Shown piece after piece: positions 11,533-20,319 of a DNA stretch of 64,000 bases. Position numbers and translations under genes: made by a program. Under the pieces are notes generated by a model that did no database searches, was not told the origin of the DNA, and saw only the letters and a list, made by a program, of their open reading frames with translations. Origin of the DNA: Alphaproteobacteria bacterium (GTDB lineage Bacteria; Pseudomonadota; Alphaproteobacteria; JANSWW01); the NCBI GenBank assembly GCA_024743275.1, contig JANSWW010000005.1:124001-188000 (forward strand). The letters are read 5' to 3'. Position 1 is the first letter of the stretch; every line of letters starts with the position of its first letter.

Positions 11533-12754
11533 AGGGCGGCCCCAGGTCCGGAAGATAGCGGGCGACCCCGGCGCCCTGCACGTAATCGACGCCACAGCGC
11601 TTGGCGAGGATCGACGCCTCGGTCGTCGGGACATCGTAGGCGACCATGCGGAAGCGGCCGCTCTTCACCTGTTTGACGAATTGCGCCAACGGTTTGGGGT
11701 TCTGTTCCACTTCCCGCCCGGTGGTGCCGATCATCCTCACCCGCAGGCCGGAGAATTTGTCCGGTGGCAACTTCGTGCCGATGGGAATGTGGACCGAAAA
11801 GCCCATGACGAAGGGGGCGACGACGCTGAAAAGCTGGTGAAGGCGCCCCTGGGGGGTGCCCGGGTCGAGATCGACCACATCCAGCAGACAGCGATGGGAG
11901 GACGCTTCCGGCAGGCTCTTGAGGGCCTCGACCAAGCGCGCCCGGAACCCCTTCACCGCCAGGGTCTCGTAGTGCACCGGAATCAGCAGAAGGGCCCGCC
12001 CCTTGACCTCCTCGATCCGGGCTCCGGCCTGCTCGACGGTCATGGCGTCCATCTCGCTCTGGAAATGGCCGGCGGCGGCCCCGGGATAGTCCGGCAGCGC
12101 GTCCTCCGGAATGATCAGTTTCGCGACATAGCAGGAGACGAGCCGCTTCTTGAGATTGGCCACCGGCCAAAACTGCAGCGAGGACTTCGCCTTGGCGCCG
12201 TCGACCGCCTCCCGCTCCTTGGCGTCCTTCGCCGCCTGGGCGTCCTGGACGACATTGCCCACGGCGGCCGCGTCCCCGGCGACCTTCTCGACATTGTCGG
12301 TTTGGACCTCCAGAACCACCGCGCGGGAGGTGATCAACGGATCTTCCTTGCCGGAGGCTCCGTGGAGCTTCTCGTTGATCTCCTCGGCGATCCGCAGCGC
12401 CTTCTTGTTCGCGTCCTCCTTATCGCCCTCACCAAACAGGATGATCACTTGTTCCTCGCTGATCACCAGATAGACGTCCTTCGGCGTGAGATGGCGCCGG
12501 ATGGTGGTTTCGGTCAGCAGCAGGATCTTGTCGGCCATTTTCGGCCATTGGTCGCCGAAGCTTTTGCGGGCCTCCTCCAGACCGAGGGTCTGGATGTTCC
12601 CGGCGAGCAGCGCCTGGGCCATCGCCTGGCTTTGCCTGCAGGCCGTCAGTAGGGCGTGTTTCAGGGCGACCGGATCGCTGGCGTCCAGCTTCTGTTCGGA
12701 ATAGCTCTCGAGGAATTTCGCCTTGTCCTGGGTGCCGTCACCCAGTTTGACCAT
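11519..12754 (-). CDS. Degenerate GGDEF-EAL-like protein (copy A)
   Basis: About 411 residues. It is related to the tandem pair at 44138-46779. In the N-terminal half, LVISEEQVIILFGEGDKEDA occupies the place of a GGDEF strand but has no GGDEF. In the C-terminal half, LQFWPVANLKKRLVSCYVAKL matches the start of EAL domains ('P...' strand followed by the EAL loop) but lacks the Glu. The end, KRCGVDYVQGAGVARYLP, matches the terminal EAL strand GCD-x-VQG. So this is a probable catalytically inactive c-di-GMP-like scaffold or binding protein. The start is uncertain: MVKLGDG at 12754 has AAGGG unusually close, and a frame with further in-frame starts extends to 12940. Confidence 0.65.
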   Translation of the reverse strand: MVKLGDGTQDKAKFLESYSEQKLDASDPVALKHALLTACRQSQAMAQALLAGNIQTLGLEEARKSFGDQWPKMADKILLLTETTIRRHLTPKDVYLVISEEQVIILFGEGDKEDANKKALRIAEEINEKLHGASGKEDPLITSRAVVLEVQTDNVEKVAGDAAAVGNVVQDAQAAKDAKEREAVDGAKAKSSLQFWPVANLKKRLVSCYVAKLIIPEDALPDYPGAAAGHFQSEMDAMTVEQAGARIEEVKGRALLLIPVHYETLAVKGFRARLVEALKSLPEASSHRCLLDVVDLDPGTPQGRLHQLFSVVAPFVMGFSVHIPIGTKLPPDKFSGLRVRMIGTTGREVEQNPKPLAQFVKQVKSGRFRMVAYDVPTTEASILAKRCGVDYVQGAGVARYLPDLGPPFSIH

Positions 12755-12802
12755 TCCCTTGAATTTCGATTCGCCGTACAAGCGCCGCCCATTTCCTGTT
12801 GC

Positions 12803-12821
12803 GTATGCGAATTCAGCATAC
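12803..12821. promoter_or_regulatory. Inverted repeat between degenerate EAL-like gene and trmFO
   Basis: GTATGC (12803-12808), seven bases, GCATAC (12816-12821) form an inverted repeat in the divergent gap upstream of the gene at 11519-12754 and of trmFO. Its size suits a dimeric repressor operator. No regulator can be named. Confidence 0.3.
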
Positions 12822-12968
12822 GGATATGGGACGACGTTAGCACAAATTGAGTACACTTCTCGGGAAAGATTGCAGGCGGCCCACCGGAGTCTCACATGAC
12901 GGAGAACCAAATGACCGGAAGACAAAGCGCCGCTTTGCATGTGGATCGGTAAGAGTTAGGACAGCGGA

Positions 12969-14339
12969 ATGAAAACGAAGCAAGAAGTCCATGTGATCGG
13001 CGGCGGCCTCGCCGGATCGGAAGCCGCCTGGCAGATCGCCCGGGCCGGGGTCGCCGTGGTGCTGCACGAGATGCGGCCGGTGCGCAAGACCGACGCGCAC
13101 GAGACCGACCGGATGGCGGAGCTCGTCTGCTCCAATTCCTTCCGCTCCGACGATCACGAATACAACGCGGTCGGCCTGCTGCATGAGGAGATGCGCCGGG
13201 CGAACTCGCTCATTCTCGCCTCCGGCGACAAGGCGAAGCTGCCGGCGGGCGGTGCGCTCGCCGTCGACCGTCACATCTTCGCCGACGCGGTCACCGCCGC
13301 TTTGGAGGCGGACCCGCTGGTCGAGATCCGCCGGGAGGAGGTGGACGGACTGCCGCCGGACGAGTGGGACAATGTGATTGTCGCCACCGGCCCCCTCACC
13401 TCGCCGAAGCTGGCGGAAGCCATCGGCGCCCTGACCGACGAGGATTCGCTCGCCTTTTTCGATGCGATCGCCCCCATCGTTCACCGCGAGTCCATCGACT
13501 TCTCCAAGGCCTGGTTCCAGTCGCGCTATGACAAGCCCGGCCCGGGCGGTACCGGCAAGGACTATCTCAATTGTCCGATGGACAAGCCCCAATACGAGGC
13601 TTTCATCCAGGCGTTGATCGACGGCGAAAAGACCGAGTTCAAGGACTGGGAAAAGGACACGCCCTATTTCGAGGGCTGCCTGCCGATCGAGGTGATGGCG
13701 GAACGGGGCATCGAGACCCTGCGCTATGGGCCGATGAAGCCGGTGGGGCTGACCAACCCCCACCAGCCAGACGTCAAAGCCCACGCCGTCGTCCAACTGC
13801 GCCAGGACAACAAGCTCGGCACCCTGTTCAACCTGGTCGGCTTCCAGACCAAGCTGAAATATGGCGAGCAGGTGCGTGTGTTCCGCATGATCCCGGGCCT
13901 GGAGAATGCGGAATTCGCCCGCCTGGGCGGTCTGCACCGCAACACCTTCCTCAACTCGCCGCGTCTGCTGGATGGCGAGATGCGGATGAAGGCGATGCCC
14001 CGGCTGCGCTTCGCCGGCCAGGTGACCGGTGTCGAAGGCTATGTCGAAAGCGCCGCCATGGGACTGGTCGCGGGCCGTTTCGCCGCCGCGCAGGCCTTGG
14101 GCGTCACCCTGGACGCGCCCCCGGCCACAACGGCCCTCGGGGCCTTGCTCGGCCATATCACCGGCGGGGCGGAGGCGGAGACCTTCCAACCGATGAATGT
14201 GAATTTCGGCCTGTTCCCCCCGCCGGATCCGGTGCCGGGGCAAAGAAAACTCAAGGGCAAGGACCGCAAGAAGGCGTACACCACGCGCGCCCTCTGCGAT
14301 CTCGAAGACTGGCTCGGGGCCTGGAAGCGGGCCGCCTAA
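12969..14339 (+). CDS. trmFO: tRNA m5U54 methyltransferase, folate/FAD-dependent
   Basis: TrmFO methylates uridine 54 in the T-loop of tRNA using methylenetetrahydrofolate and FAD. The FAD-binding motif [13 protein letters not shown] is at residues 9-21. The family blocks [15 protein letters not shown] and [11 protein letters not shown] follow; the Cys in the latter is one of the catalytic pair region. [24 protein letters not shown] and [16 protein letters not shown] are also typical. At 456 residues the length is normal. This folate-dependent enzyme, formerly Gid, replaces SAM-dependent TrmA in many Gram-positives and alphaproteobacteria. Its stop shares four bases with the convergent gene at 14336. 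Confidence 0.97.
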   Translation: MKTKQEVHVIGGGLAGSEAAWQIARAGVAVVLHEMRPVRKTDAHETDRMAELVCSNSFRSDDHEYNAVGLLHEEMRRANSLILASGDKAKLPAGGALAVDRHIFADAVTAALEADPLVEIRREEVDGLPPDEWDNVIVATGPLTSPKLAEAIGALTDEDSLAFFDAIAPIVHRESIDFSKAWFQSRYDKPGPGGTGKDYLNCPMDKPQYEAFIQALIDGEKTEFKDWEKDTPYFEGCLPIEVMAERGIETLRYGPMKPVGLTNPHQPDVKAHAVVQLRQDNKLGTLFNLVGFQTKLKYGEQVRVFRMIPGLENAEFARLGGLHRNTFLNSPRLLDGEMRMKAMPRLRFAGQVTGVEGYVESAAMGLVAGRFAAAQALGVTLDAPPATTALGALLGHITGGAEAETFQPMNVNFGLFPPPDPVPGQRKLKGKDRKKAYTTRALCDLEDWLGAWKRAA

Positions 14340-15208
14340 TACCGTTTTCGGAATTTGGCCCAGGCCATCCGGATTCCGCTGAACGGGATCGGCGCATGGA
14401 CGCGGCCGTCGAACACGTCGAAGCCGGCGGCCTCCAGCCGATCCAGATGAATGCGGGTGAGCCGGTTCAGGGCCAGCAGCGGTGCCGCCCTAGCGTCGCG
14501 GGCAGCGGGCGCGCCGACAAGCGCCTTCCCGGCCGCGTCGACCAAACGCCGTATGACCGGCTTCAATCTATCATCGGTTGGCCGATCGATGATTTTCTGG
14601 GGGGATAACCCCGCCTCCTCCAGCAGGGTCTGAGGCAGCGCTACCGTCCCGTCCCCGATTGCGATCGGCACCGCCCGGGCGATCCCGGCGAGCGCCCAGG
14701 CGATGGCGCCCGCCGATAGGGCGTCCCGTGTGTCGCCGTCGTCCGGCGCCACACCCAGCAGATCGGCGAGAACATCGTGCAGCCGGGCGTTGGTCGCCCT
14801 GGCATAGGCGACGATCGAGTCCAGGTCGCCGAAGGGGCTGGCGTCGAAATCCTGCTCCCGCGCGTCGATCAGGGCATCGATCTTCGACCGTTCTAGCCCA
14901 TGTTCCCGCAGAACCGCCGCCAGGGGCTCGACCACCTGATGGCGGCGCGGGCTCCCCGCGAAAGCCTCGTCAACCGCGTCGCGCCACCATTGCAGCCGGA
15001 TCAGGCCGATCGTCGGCTCGGACACAACCTCCCGCGTCTTCGCGATCTCCTGATTGAAGGCCAGAAGCGTCCAAAGCGCCGGCCGCAGGGTGCCTGGCGC
15101 CAGCATGGTCGCGGCGAACCGATCCGGGTCCTGGCGCCGCACCAGATCTCGGCAATACGCGACATCTTCGGGGTTGAGTGAGAGAGGGGTTTCGTTCACG
15201 GAACGCAT
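14336..15208 (-). CDS. Squalene/phytoene-synthase-fold protein, NDUFAF6-like, non-catalytic
   Basis: The 290-residue protein has the fold signatures RRQDPDRF, then [17 protein letters not shown] and the C-terminal KALVGAP...LLALNRL seen in the squalene/phytoene synthase family. However the first aspartate-rich motif (DxxxD) is replaced by NQEIAKTRE and the second acidic motif is absent, so prenyl transfer is unlikely. That pattern matches the bacterial relatives of mitochondrial complex I assembly factor NDUFAF6. It is divergent from hpnC, whose product has the same fold with intact motifs. Role in respiratory complex I assembly is an inference from the family. Confidence 0.8.
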   Translation of the reverse strand: MRSVNETPLSLNPEDVAYCRDLVRRQDPDRFAATMLAPGTLRPALWTLLAFNQEIAKTREVVSEPTIGLIRLQWWRDAVDEAFAGSPRRHQVVEPLAAVLREHGLERSKIDALIDAREQDFDASPFGDLDSIVAYARATNARLHDVLADLLGVAPDDGDTRDALSAGAIAWALAGIARAVPIAIGDGTVALPQTLLEEAGLSPQKIIDRPTDDRLKPVIRRLVDAAGKALVGAPAARDARAAPLLALNRLTRIHLDRLEAAGFDVFDGRVHAPIPFSGIRMAWAKFRKRY

Positions 15209-15279
15209 GCCTATAGTCGGGGCCGAAGGAAAGCGGGAGATTGGGTTTACATTTAGGGGTTAAAGGACCGGACCGTCAG

Positions 15280-16149
15280 ATGGCAGCCCAAAGCGACAAA
15301 GAAAAGGTCGATTTCGATCTCTACCGCTCCGGAAAGGATGCCGGTAGCGAGAGCTTCCCCGTGGCGTCTCTGGTCCTCACACCCCGGGTGCGTCCCCATG
15401 TGCTGGCCTATTACGGCTTCGTCCGCACCGCCGACGACATCGCCGACCACGACGGCTTGCCAACCGACGAAAAGCTCCGACTTCTCAATCTGTTGGACGA
15501 GGCTCTTGACTATCAGGATTCGGATATCCCGGTGGCCCGCAAGCTGGCGCAGTCGGCACGCCGCACCGGGGTGGGGCTGGAGCATGCCCGGGAGATGCTG
15601 AAGGCCTTTCGCCGGGATGCCCGCGAGGAACCGGTCGAAAACTGGGATGGTCTATGGAACTACTGCCAATCCTCGGCCGCACCCGCCGGCCGCTTCCTGC
15701 TTGATATCCATGGTGAGTCGAAAGAGAACTACCCGGCGGCCGACGGGCTCTGCGCGGTGCTCCAGATCACCAACCATGTCCAGGATGTGAAGAAGGACTG
15801 GCTCGCCCTCGATCGCTGTTATATTCCAATGGATTGGCGCAAAGAACTTGATATAGAGAATGAAGATTTGATCGCGGACGGTATGACCGATGGATTGCGC
15901 GCCGCGCTGCATCGGATGCTCGACCGTTGCAAGCCGCTTTACGAGATGGGGCTGCCGATGCTGCCGACGTTGAAGGACCGCAGCCTCAGGGCTCAGGTCC
16001 ATGGGGTGGCCTTCGCCGCACGGCGGCTCGCCGAACATCTCTATGCCCGCGATCCGTTGGCCGCCCGGGTCGACCTGTCGACGGGCGACAAGGCCTCCAT
16101 GGCGGCAGCGAGCCTGTTCCGCCGCACACCCTCCCCCTGGCCGCGATAA
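15280..16149 (+). CDS. hpnC: Squalene biosynthesis protein HpnC (hydroxysqualene synthase)
   Basis: First gene of the bacterial squalene route HpnCDE: HpnD makes presqualene diphosphate, HpnC turns it into hydroxysqualene and HpnE reduces that to squalene for hopanoids. The synthase fold shows the motif DDIADHD near residue 50 (FVRTADDIADH) and the second acidic motif in NHVQDVKKDW. NYCQSSAAPAGRFLLDI is the family segment between them. I start at MAAQSDKEK; an upstream ATG adds 13 residues. hpnD follows nine bases after the stop and hpnE directly after that, a tight operon. Confidence 0.93.
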   Translation: MAAQSDKEKVDFDLYRSGKDAGSESFPVASLVLTPRVRPHVLAYYGFVRTADDIADHDGLPTDEKLRLLNLLDEALDYQDSDIPVARKLAQSARRTGVGLEHAREMLKAFRRDAREEPVENWDGLWNYCQSSAAPAGRFLLDIHGESKENYPAADGLCAVLQITNHVQDVKKDWLALDRCYIPMDWRKELDIENEDLIADGMTDGLRAALHRMLDRCKPLYEMGLPMLPTLKDRSLRAQVHGVAFAARRLAEHLYARDPLAARVDLSTGDKASMAAASLFRRTPSPWPR

Positions 16150-16158
16150 GGGACCCCC

Positions 16159-17079
16159 ATGACATCCGAGATGCCGGATACCGCCTCCACGGATATCGAT
16201 GCCAGCCGCCTGTTCGGGGCGGACCTGCCGGTCGAGGAGATCGTCGAACGGTCCGGGTCGACCTTCCTGGCCGCGATCAAGCTCAGCAAGGGCGAGCGGC
16301 GCGAGGCGATGTACGCCCTCTACGCCTTCGCGCGCATTCTCGACGATATCGCCGACGAACCGGCCGCGATCGACCAGCGCCGGGCGGCCCTCGCCTTCTG
16401 GCGGGAGGAGGTCGCCGGCCTGCCAGCGGAAGCCCCCCGGACCCCGACAACCCGGGCCCTCAGCCTCGCGGTCGAGCGTTTCGCGATCCCCAAAGACGAA
16501 CTCACCGGGTTGATCGACGGCGTCGCCATGGATGTCGCCGGTCCGATCGTCGCCCCGTCAGAGGACGGCCTGGCGCTCTATTGCCGGCGGGTCGCCGGCT
16601 GTGTCGGCATCGCGGCGATCCACATCTATGGCGACACCAGCGAGGCGGCCCGCAAGTTCGCCCTCTCGCTGGCCGATGCCCTGCAACTGACCAATATCCT
16701 GCGCGATATGAAGGAGGACGCCGCGGCCGGACGGCTTTATCTGCCGCGCGAACTGCTCACCGAAGCGGGCATCGAGATCACCGACGCCCAGACGATCCTC
16801 GCGGATCCGGAGCTGCCCAAGGTGACCGCCGCCATCGCCGCCGGGGCGCGGGAAAGGTTCAGGGCGGCCGACGCCGCCTATCGTCAGGCCGACCGGAAGG
16901 CCCTGAAGCCCGCCCGATTGATGATGGAGGCCTATGGCGCCCTGTTCCAGGCTTTGGTGGAGGCCGGATTCCCGACGGACCGCCGCGTCTCCCTTCCCCT
17001 GGGCGCCAAACTCAAGCTGCTCGCCAAAGCCACTCTGGCCAAAGCCACTCTGGCCAAAGCCACTCTGGCACGGGTCTAA
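16159..17079 (+). CDS. hpnD: Presqualene diphosphate synthase HpnD
   Basis: Catalyses head-to-head condensation of two farnesyl diphosphates to presqualene diphosphate. Family motifs: SGSTFLAAIKLSKGERREAM, first acidic motif ILDDIADE, YCRRVAGCVG and second acidic motif TNILRDMKEDA, then GRLYLPREL. The C-terminus is unusual: three exact copies of the 15-base unit at 17023-17067 add LAKAT-type pentapeptide repeats just before the stop. The next gene starts at the base after the TAA stop. Confidence 0.95.
   Translation: MTSEMPDTASTDIDASRLFGADLPVEEIVERSGSTFLAAIKLSKGERREAMYALYAFARILDDIADEPAAIDQRRAALAFWREEVAGLPAEAPRTPTTRALSLAVERFAIPKDELTGLIDGVAMDVAGPIVAPSEDGLALYCRRVAGCVGIAAIHIYGDTSEAARKFALSLADALQLTNILRDMKEDAAAGRLYLPRELLTEAGIEITDAQTILADPELPKVTAAIAAGARERFRAADAAYRQADRKALKPARLMMEAYGALFQALVEAGFPTDRRVSLPLGAKLKLLAKATLAKATLAKATLARV
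17023..17067. repeat. 15-bp tandem repeat x3 in the hpnD 3' end
   Basis: GCCAAAGCCACTCTG is repeated three times without mismatch (17023-17037, 17038-17052, 17053-17067). Being a multiple of three it lengthens the HpnD tail by AKATL units and keeps the frame. Confidence 0.9.
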
Positions 17080-18273
17080 ATGACCGGCGAGCGGACGGTC
17101 CACATCGTTGGCGCCGGTCTCTCGGGCCTGGCCGCCGCCCTCAGCCTGAGCGGAGCCGGCCGCAAGGTCGTGGTCCACGAGGCCGCGCCGCAGGCCGGCG
17201 GGCGATGCCGCAGCTATGACGACATGGTGATCTACCGGCGAATCGACAACGGCAATCACCTGATCGTCAGCGCCAATCCCCACGCCCTCACCTATCTGGA
17301 CGAGGTCGGCGCCCGGGCCGAGATGCTGGAGGTCACCCCGGCGCACTATGATTTCGTCGACCTGCGGAGCGGAGATCGCTGGACACTCGATATCCCGACC
17401 CCCTTTCGGCCTTGGAGCTGGTTCGGCGGGATGCCGCCGGGCACCGGCCGGTGGGGCCTTTTGAAAGACATCGCGCGGCTGCTGCGCGCCGGGCCGGACG
17501 ACAGCCTGGACTCGGTCCTTGGGTCCTCCACGGCCTGGGAGACGCTCTGGCGACCGCTCGGCGTGTCGGCCCTCAACACCGAGGCCGAGACCGCCAGTGC
17601 CGTGCTCTTCGCCGCGACGGTGCGCGCCACGATCCTCAAAGGGGAACGCGCGAGCCGCCCGCTGGTCGCGAAACGCGGCCTTGGGGAGGCCTTCGTCGAC
17701 CCGGCCCTGCGGGTCTTGGCGGATCGGGCGGCCGAGGTTCGTTTTGGCAGCCGCGTCCGCGCCCTGACGGATGATACGGACTGGGTCGTCGCCACCGCCC
17801 CCGCCGCCGCCCGCGAGCTTTTGCCGGACGATGTCCCCGAACTGGAGGCAAGGCCGATCCTCAACGCCCATTTCCGGGTGCGGTCCACGGCGGAGGATGT
17901 CGTTTTCCGGGCCATGGTCGGCGGCCTGAGCGAGTGGGTGTTCCACCGCGATGACGTGGTGTCGATCACGATCAGTGCCGCGCAGCGCTTTCTCGGGGTG
18001 CCTGCGGACGAGATGTTATCGCGCCTGTGGCGGGAAGCGCGGGTGGCTCTGGACCTTGAAGACGATGTGCCGCTTGCCCAAAGGCTGCTGGTTGAGAAGC
18101 GGGCGACCTTCGCCCAAACGCCGGCCCAGTTGGGACGGCGACCCGGGCCGGGTACCTCGCGCGCCCATGTGGTTCTCGCCGGCGACTACACCGATACCGG
18201 GCTGCCGGCGACCATCGAGGGGTCGATCGCCTCCGGCCGCAGGGCGGCGGAGAGGCTTTTGGGCCAAATATGA
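17080..18273 (+). CDS. hpnE: Hydroxysqualene dehydroxylase HpnE
   Basis: FAD-dependent amine-oxidase-like enzyme that reduces hydroxysqualene to squalene. The dinucleotide-binding motif VGAGLSGLAAAL is at residues 10-21, followed by VHEAAPQAGGRCRS. NGNHLIVSAN and WRPLGVSALNT are typical of the family, and the C-terminal FAD motif is VLAGDYTDTGLPATIEGSIASG. The ATG directly follows the hpnD stop, so translation is probably coupled. It ends before a hairpin terminator at 18278-18303. Confidence 0.94.
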   Translation: MTGERTVHIVGAGLSGLAAALSLSGAGRKVVVHEAAPQAGGRCRSYDDMVIYRRIDNGNHLIVSANPHALTYLDEVGARAEMLEVTPAHYDFVDLRSGDRWTLDIPTPFRPWSWFGGMPPGTGRWGLLKDIARLLRAGPDDSLDSVLGSSTAWETLWRPLGVSALNTEAETASAVLFAATVRATILKGERASRPLVAKRGLGEAFVDPALRVLADRAAEVRFGSRVRALTDDTDWVVATAPAAARELLPDDVPELEARPILNAHFRVRSTAEDVVFRAMVGGLSEWVFHRDDVVSITISAAQRFLGVPADEMLSRLWREARVALDLEDDVPLAQRLLVEKRATFAQTPAQLGRRPGPGTSRAHVVLAGDYTDTGLPATIEGSIASGRRAAERLLGQI

Positions 18274-18277
18274 AAAA

Positions 18278-18303
18278 GGCGCGGCCGGTTTCCCGGTCGC
18301 GCC
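18278..18303. terminator. Bidirectional hairpin terminator between hpnE and sodB
   Basis: GGCGCGGCCGG (18278-18288) pairs with CCGGTCGCGCC (18293-18303), 11 bp with one G-U and a short loop. AAAAA precedes it and CTTTCC follows, so it may act for both convergent genes. Confidence 0.7.
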
Positions 18304-18327
18304 CTTTCCGAATGGGTCGCTGTCCGC

Positions 18328-18936
18328 TTAGGAAGCGTTGCCGAAAATCTCGGCGACCCGGTCCCAGTTGACCATGTTGTCGACGAAGGCCTTCAGATAG
18401 TCCGGGCGGCGGTTGCGGTAGTCGATGTAGTAGCTGTGCTCCCAGACATCGCAGCCGAGCAGCGCGGTGCCTTCCCCGGTGGCGATCGGGTTCACGCCGT
18501 TCGGGGATTTGGAGATGGCGAGCTTGCCGTCGGTGCCGAGCACGAGCCAGCACCAGCCGGACCCGAACTGGCCGACGCCGGCCTGGACGAACTGGTCCTT
18601 CATGGCGTCGACGGAACCGAAATCCTCGACGATCTTGTTTTCCAGCTCACCCGGAATGGCGCCACCGCCATTCGGCTTCATCCATTGCCAGAACTCGATG
18701 TGGTTCCAGTGCTGGGACGCCTGGTTAAACAGGCCGCCACCCTGACCGCCGTTGTAGGACTTCTTGACCACGTCCTCGAGCGAATCGTTCTCCATGCCGG
18801 TGCCCTGAAGCAGCTCGTTGCCCTTCACGACATAGGCGTTGTGGTGCTTGTCATGGTGGAATTCCAAGGTCTCCGCCGACATATAGGGCGCCAGCGCGTC
18901 ATAGGCGTAGGGCAGCGGGGGAAGTTCAAAGGCCAT
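18328..18936 (-). CDS. sodB: Superoxide dismutase, iron type
   Basis: Cytoplasmic dismutase converting superoxide to peroxide and oxygen. Metal ligands are visible: His in LEFHHDKHHNAY, His in FNQASQHWNH, Asp and His in DVWEHSYYIDYRNRR. The Gln in FNQASQHW sits where iron enzymes carry their active-site Gln, and the Mn-type Gln after the GSGWCWLV strand is missing, so Fe (possibly cambialistic) is predicted. 202 residues, normal length. A monocistronic gene convergent to hpnE. Confidence 0.95.
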   Translation of the reverse strand: MAFELPPLPYAYDALAPYMSAETLEFHHDKHHNAYVVKGNELLQGTGMENDSLEDVVKKSYNGGQGGGLFNQASQHWNHIEFWQWMKPNGGGAIPGELENKIVEDFGSVDAMKDQFVQAGVGQFGSGWCWLVLGTDGKLAISKSPNGVNPIATGEGTALLGCDVWEHSYYIDYRNRRPDYLKAFVDNMVNWDRVAEIFGNAS

Positions 18937-19081
18937 TGTTAGCTCTCCTCTGCGGGGTCTTGATATTCTTGATCGCCGAACCCGGTTATTGCCGGGCCGG
19001 CCGTCCTTCGGGGATGTATGTGCCGTGTAAAGATTGTCGAGGCAAAACTCAATCCCCGGCGCCCCGTTCCGGAAGCAAGCC

Positions 19082-19915
19082 TCAATCCCATTCGGGCGAA
19101 AAGTCCGGCGCGACCAACCGCCCGTCCGGCTTCGCGAGGGCGGAGATCGCCGCCATTTCCTCGGCGCTCAATTCAAAGTCGAATATCTGCAGATTGGCGG
19201 TCACGTTTTCCGGCTTGGACGATCGGGGAATCGCCGCCACACGGTCCTGCTGGACGAGCCAGCGCAGGGTCACCTGGCCCGGTGTCTTCTCGTGGCCTTC
19301 GCCGATCTCGCGGATCACAGGGTCGTCGAACACCGCCCCCTTGGCGATCGGGCAATAGGAGGTCATGACCATCCCGGCCTCCCGCACCTTGCCGAGCACC
19401 GCCGACTGGTCGAGATAGGGGTGGTATTCCACCTGGTTGGCGACCAGGGGCTCCTCGGAATGGGCCAGGGCCTGGGCCATCAGATCGGTGGTGTAGTTGG
19501 AAATCCCGATATGGCGGGCCATGCCGTCGCGCTTCACCCGATTGAGGGCGCGCATGGTCTCCTTGACCGGAACCTCGGGGTTGGGCCAGTGGATCAGCAG
19601 CAGGTCGACCGGATCGAAGCCGAGCCGGCCCAGGCTCTCCTCGACGGACCGCTCCAGATCCCCTTCCCGCGCCCGGTCCCACCAGACCTTGGTGGTCACG
19701 AAGATGTCGTCGCGGGGAACGCCGCTGCCGCGCAACCCTTCGCCCACCGCCGCCTCGTTGTCATACATCTGGGCGGTATCGATGTGGCGGTAGCCGACCT
19801 TGATCGCATGCTCGACCATGGCGACGCAGCTTTCGCCCTTGAGGGTCCAGGTCCCGAGGCCGAGGGCCGGGATCTTGGCGCCATGGGAGTCGATGATAAT
19901 CTGTTCGCCGGTCAT
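19082..19915 (-). CDS. Aldo/keto reductase
   Basis: NADPH-dependent TIM-barrel reductase, 277 residues. Family signatures: PALGLGTW, GYRHIDTAQMYDNE (catalytic Asp and Tyr), VTTKVWW (catalytic Lys), LLLIHWPNP (catalytic His), RHIGISNY, NQVEYHPYL and AIPRSSKPENV. This is the DkgA/DkgB-like subgroup that reduces small aldehydes and diketones. It lies downstream of the Mth938-like gene with a 26-base gap and may be read from the secDF transcript. Confidence 0.93.
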   Translation of the reverse strand: MTGEQIIIDSHGAKIPALGLGTWTLKGESCVAMVEHAIKVGYRHIDTAQMYDNEAAVGEGLRGSGVPRDDIFVTTKVWWDRAREGDLERSVEESLGRLGFDPVDLLLIHWPNPEVPVKETMRALNRVKRDGMARHIGISNYTTDLMAQALAHSEEPLVANQVEYHPYLDQSAVLGKVREAGMVMTSYCPIAKGAVFDDPVIREIGEGHEKTPGQVTLRWLVQQDRVAAIPRSSKPENVTANLQIFDFELSAEEMAAISALAKPDGRLVAPDFSPEWD

Positions 19916-19941
19916 CTTTTGTCCTCGATCTTCAAGGCCTA

Positions 19942-20319
19942 TCAGTCGATGGCGATCAGGATGGCGGCCGCCCGCCGGTCCTCCGTCGCCAGCACATTAT
20001 AGGTCCGGCAGGCCGCCCCGGTATCCATGGGATCGCAGCCGATGCCCTTTTCCTTCAAGGCCGCCCGGAGATCCTTGGGAATGAAGCGCATCTCCGCACC
20101 GCAGCCGATCAGCAGCACCTCGATGGCCGGGTCGTGTTCGAAGACCGGGGAGAAGCGCTCCAGGGTGAGAGACTCTAAATCGGCGACGTCCAGGGGATAG
20201 GTCGTCTCCGGCGTCACGATCACGGAGCCCTTATGACGCTCACCCGCGATCAGAAACCCGCCATCGCCATAGCGCTCGACGATCTGGCGCCCGGCGGGCG
20301 CCGGCATGCCGACGTCCAT
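19942..20319 (-). CDS. Mth938-like (DUF498) protein, NDUFAF3 homologue
   Basis: 125-residue single-domain protein of the Mth938/DUF498 fold. Segments RYGDGGFLIAGERHKGSVIV, VLLIGCGAEMRFIP and GCDPMDTGAACRTYNVLATE are typical. The mitochondrial member, NDUFAF3, is a complex I assembly factor, and bacterial members are often placed with secDF, as here: its ATG overlaps the secF stop by one base (TGATG), implying translational coupling. The bacterial function is not established. Confidence 0.88.
   Translation of the reverse strand: MDVGMPAPAGRQIVERYGDGGFLIAGERHKGSVIVTPETTYPLDVADLESLTLERFSPVFEHDPAIEVLLIGCGAEMRFIPKDLRAALKEKGIGCDPMDTGAACRTYNVLATEDRRAAAILIAID

Noticed and set aside
16558..17946. Minus-strand reading frame across hpnD and hpnE
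   Set aside because: Antisense shadow of two well-supported genes.
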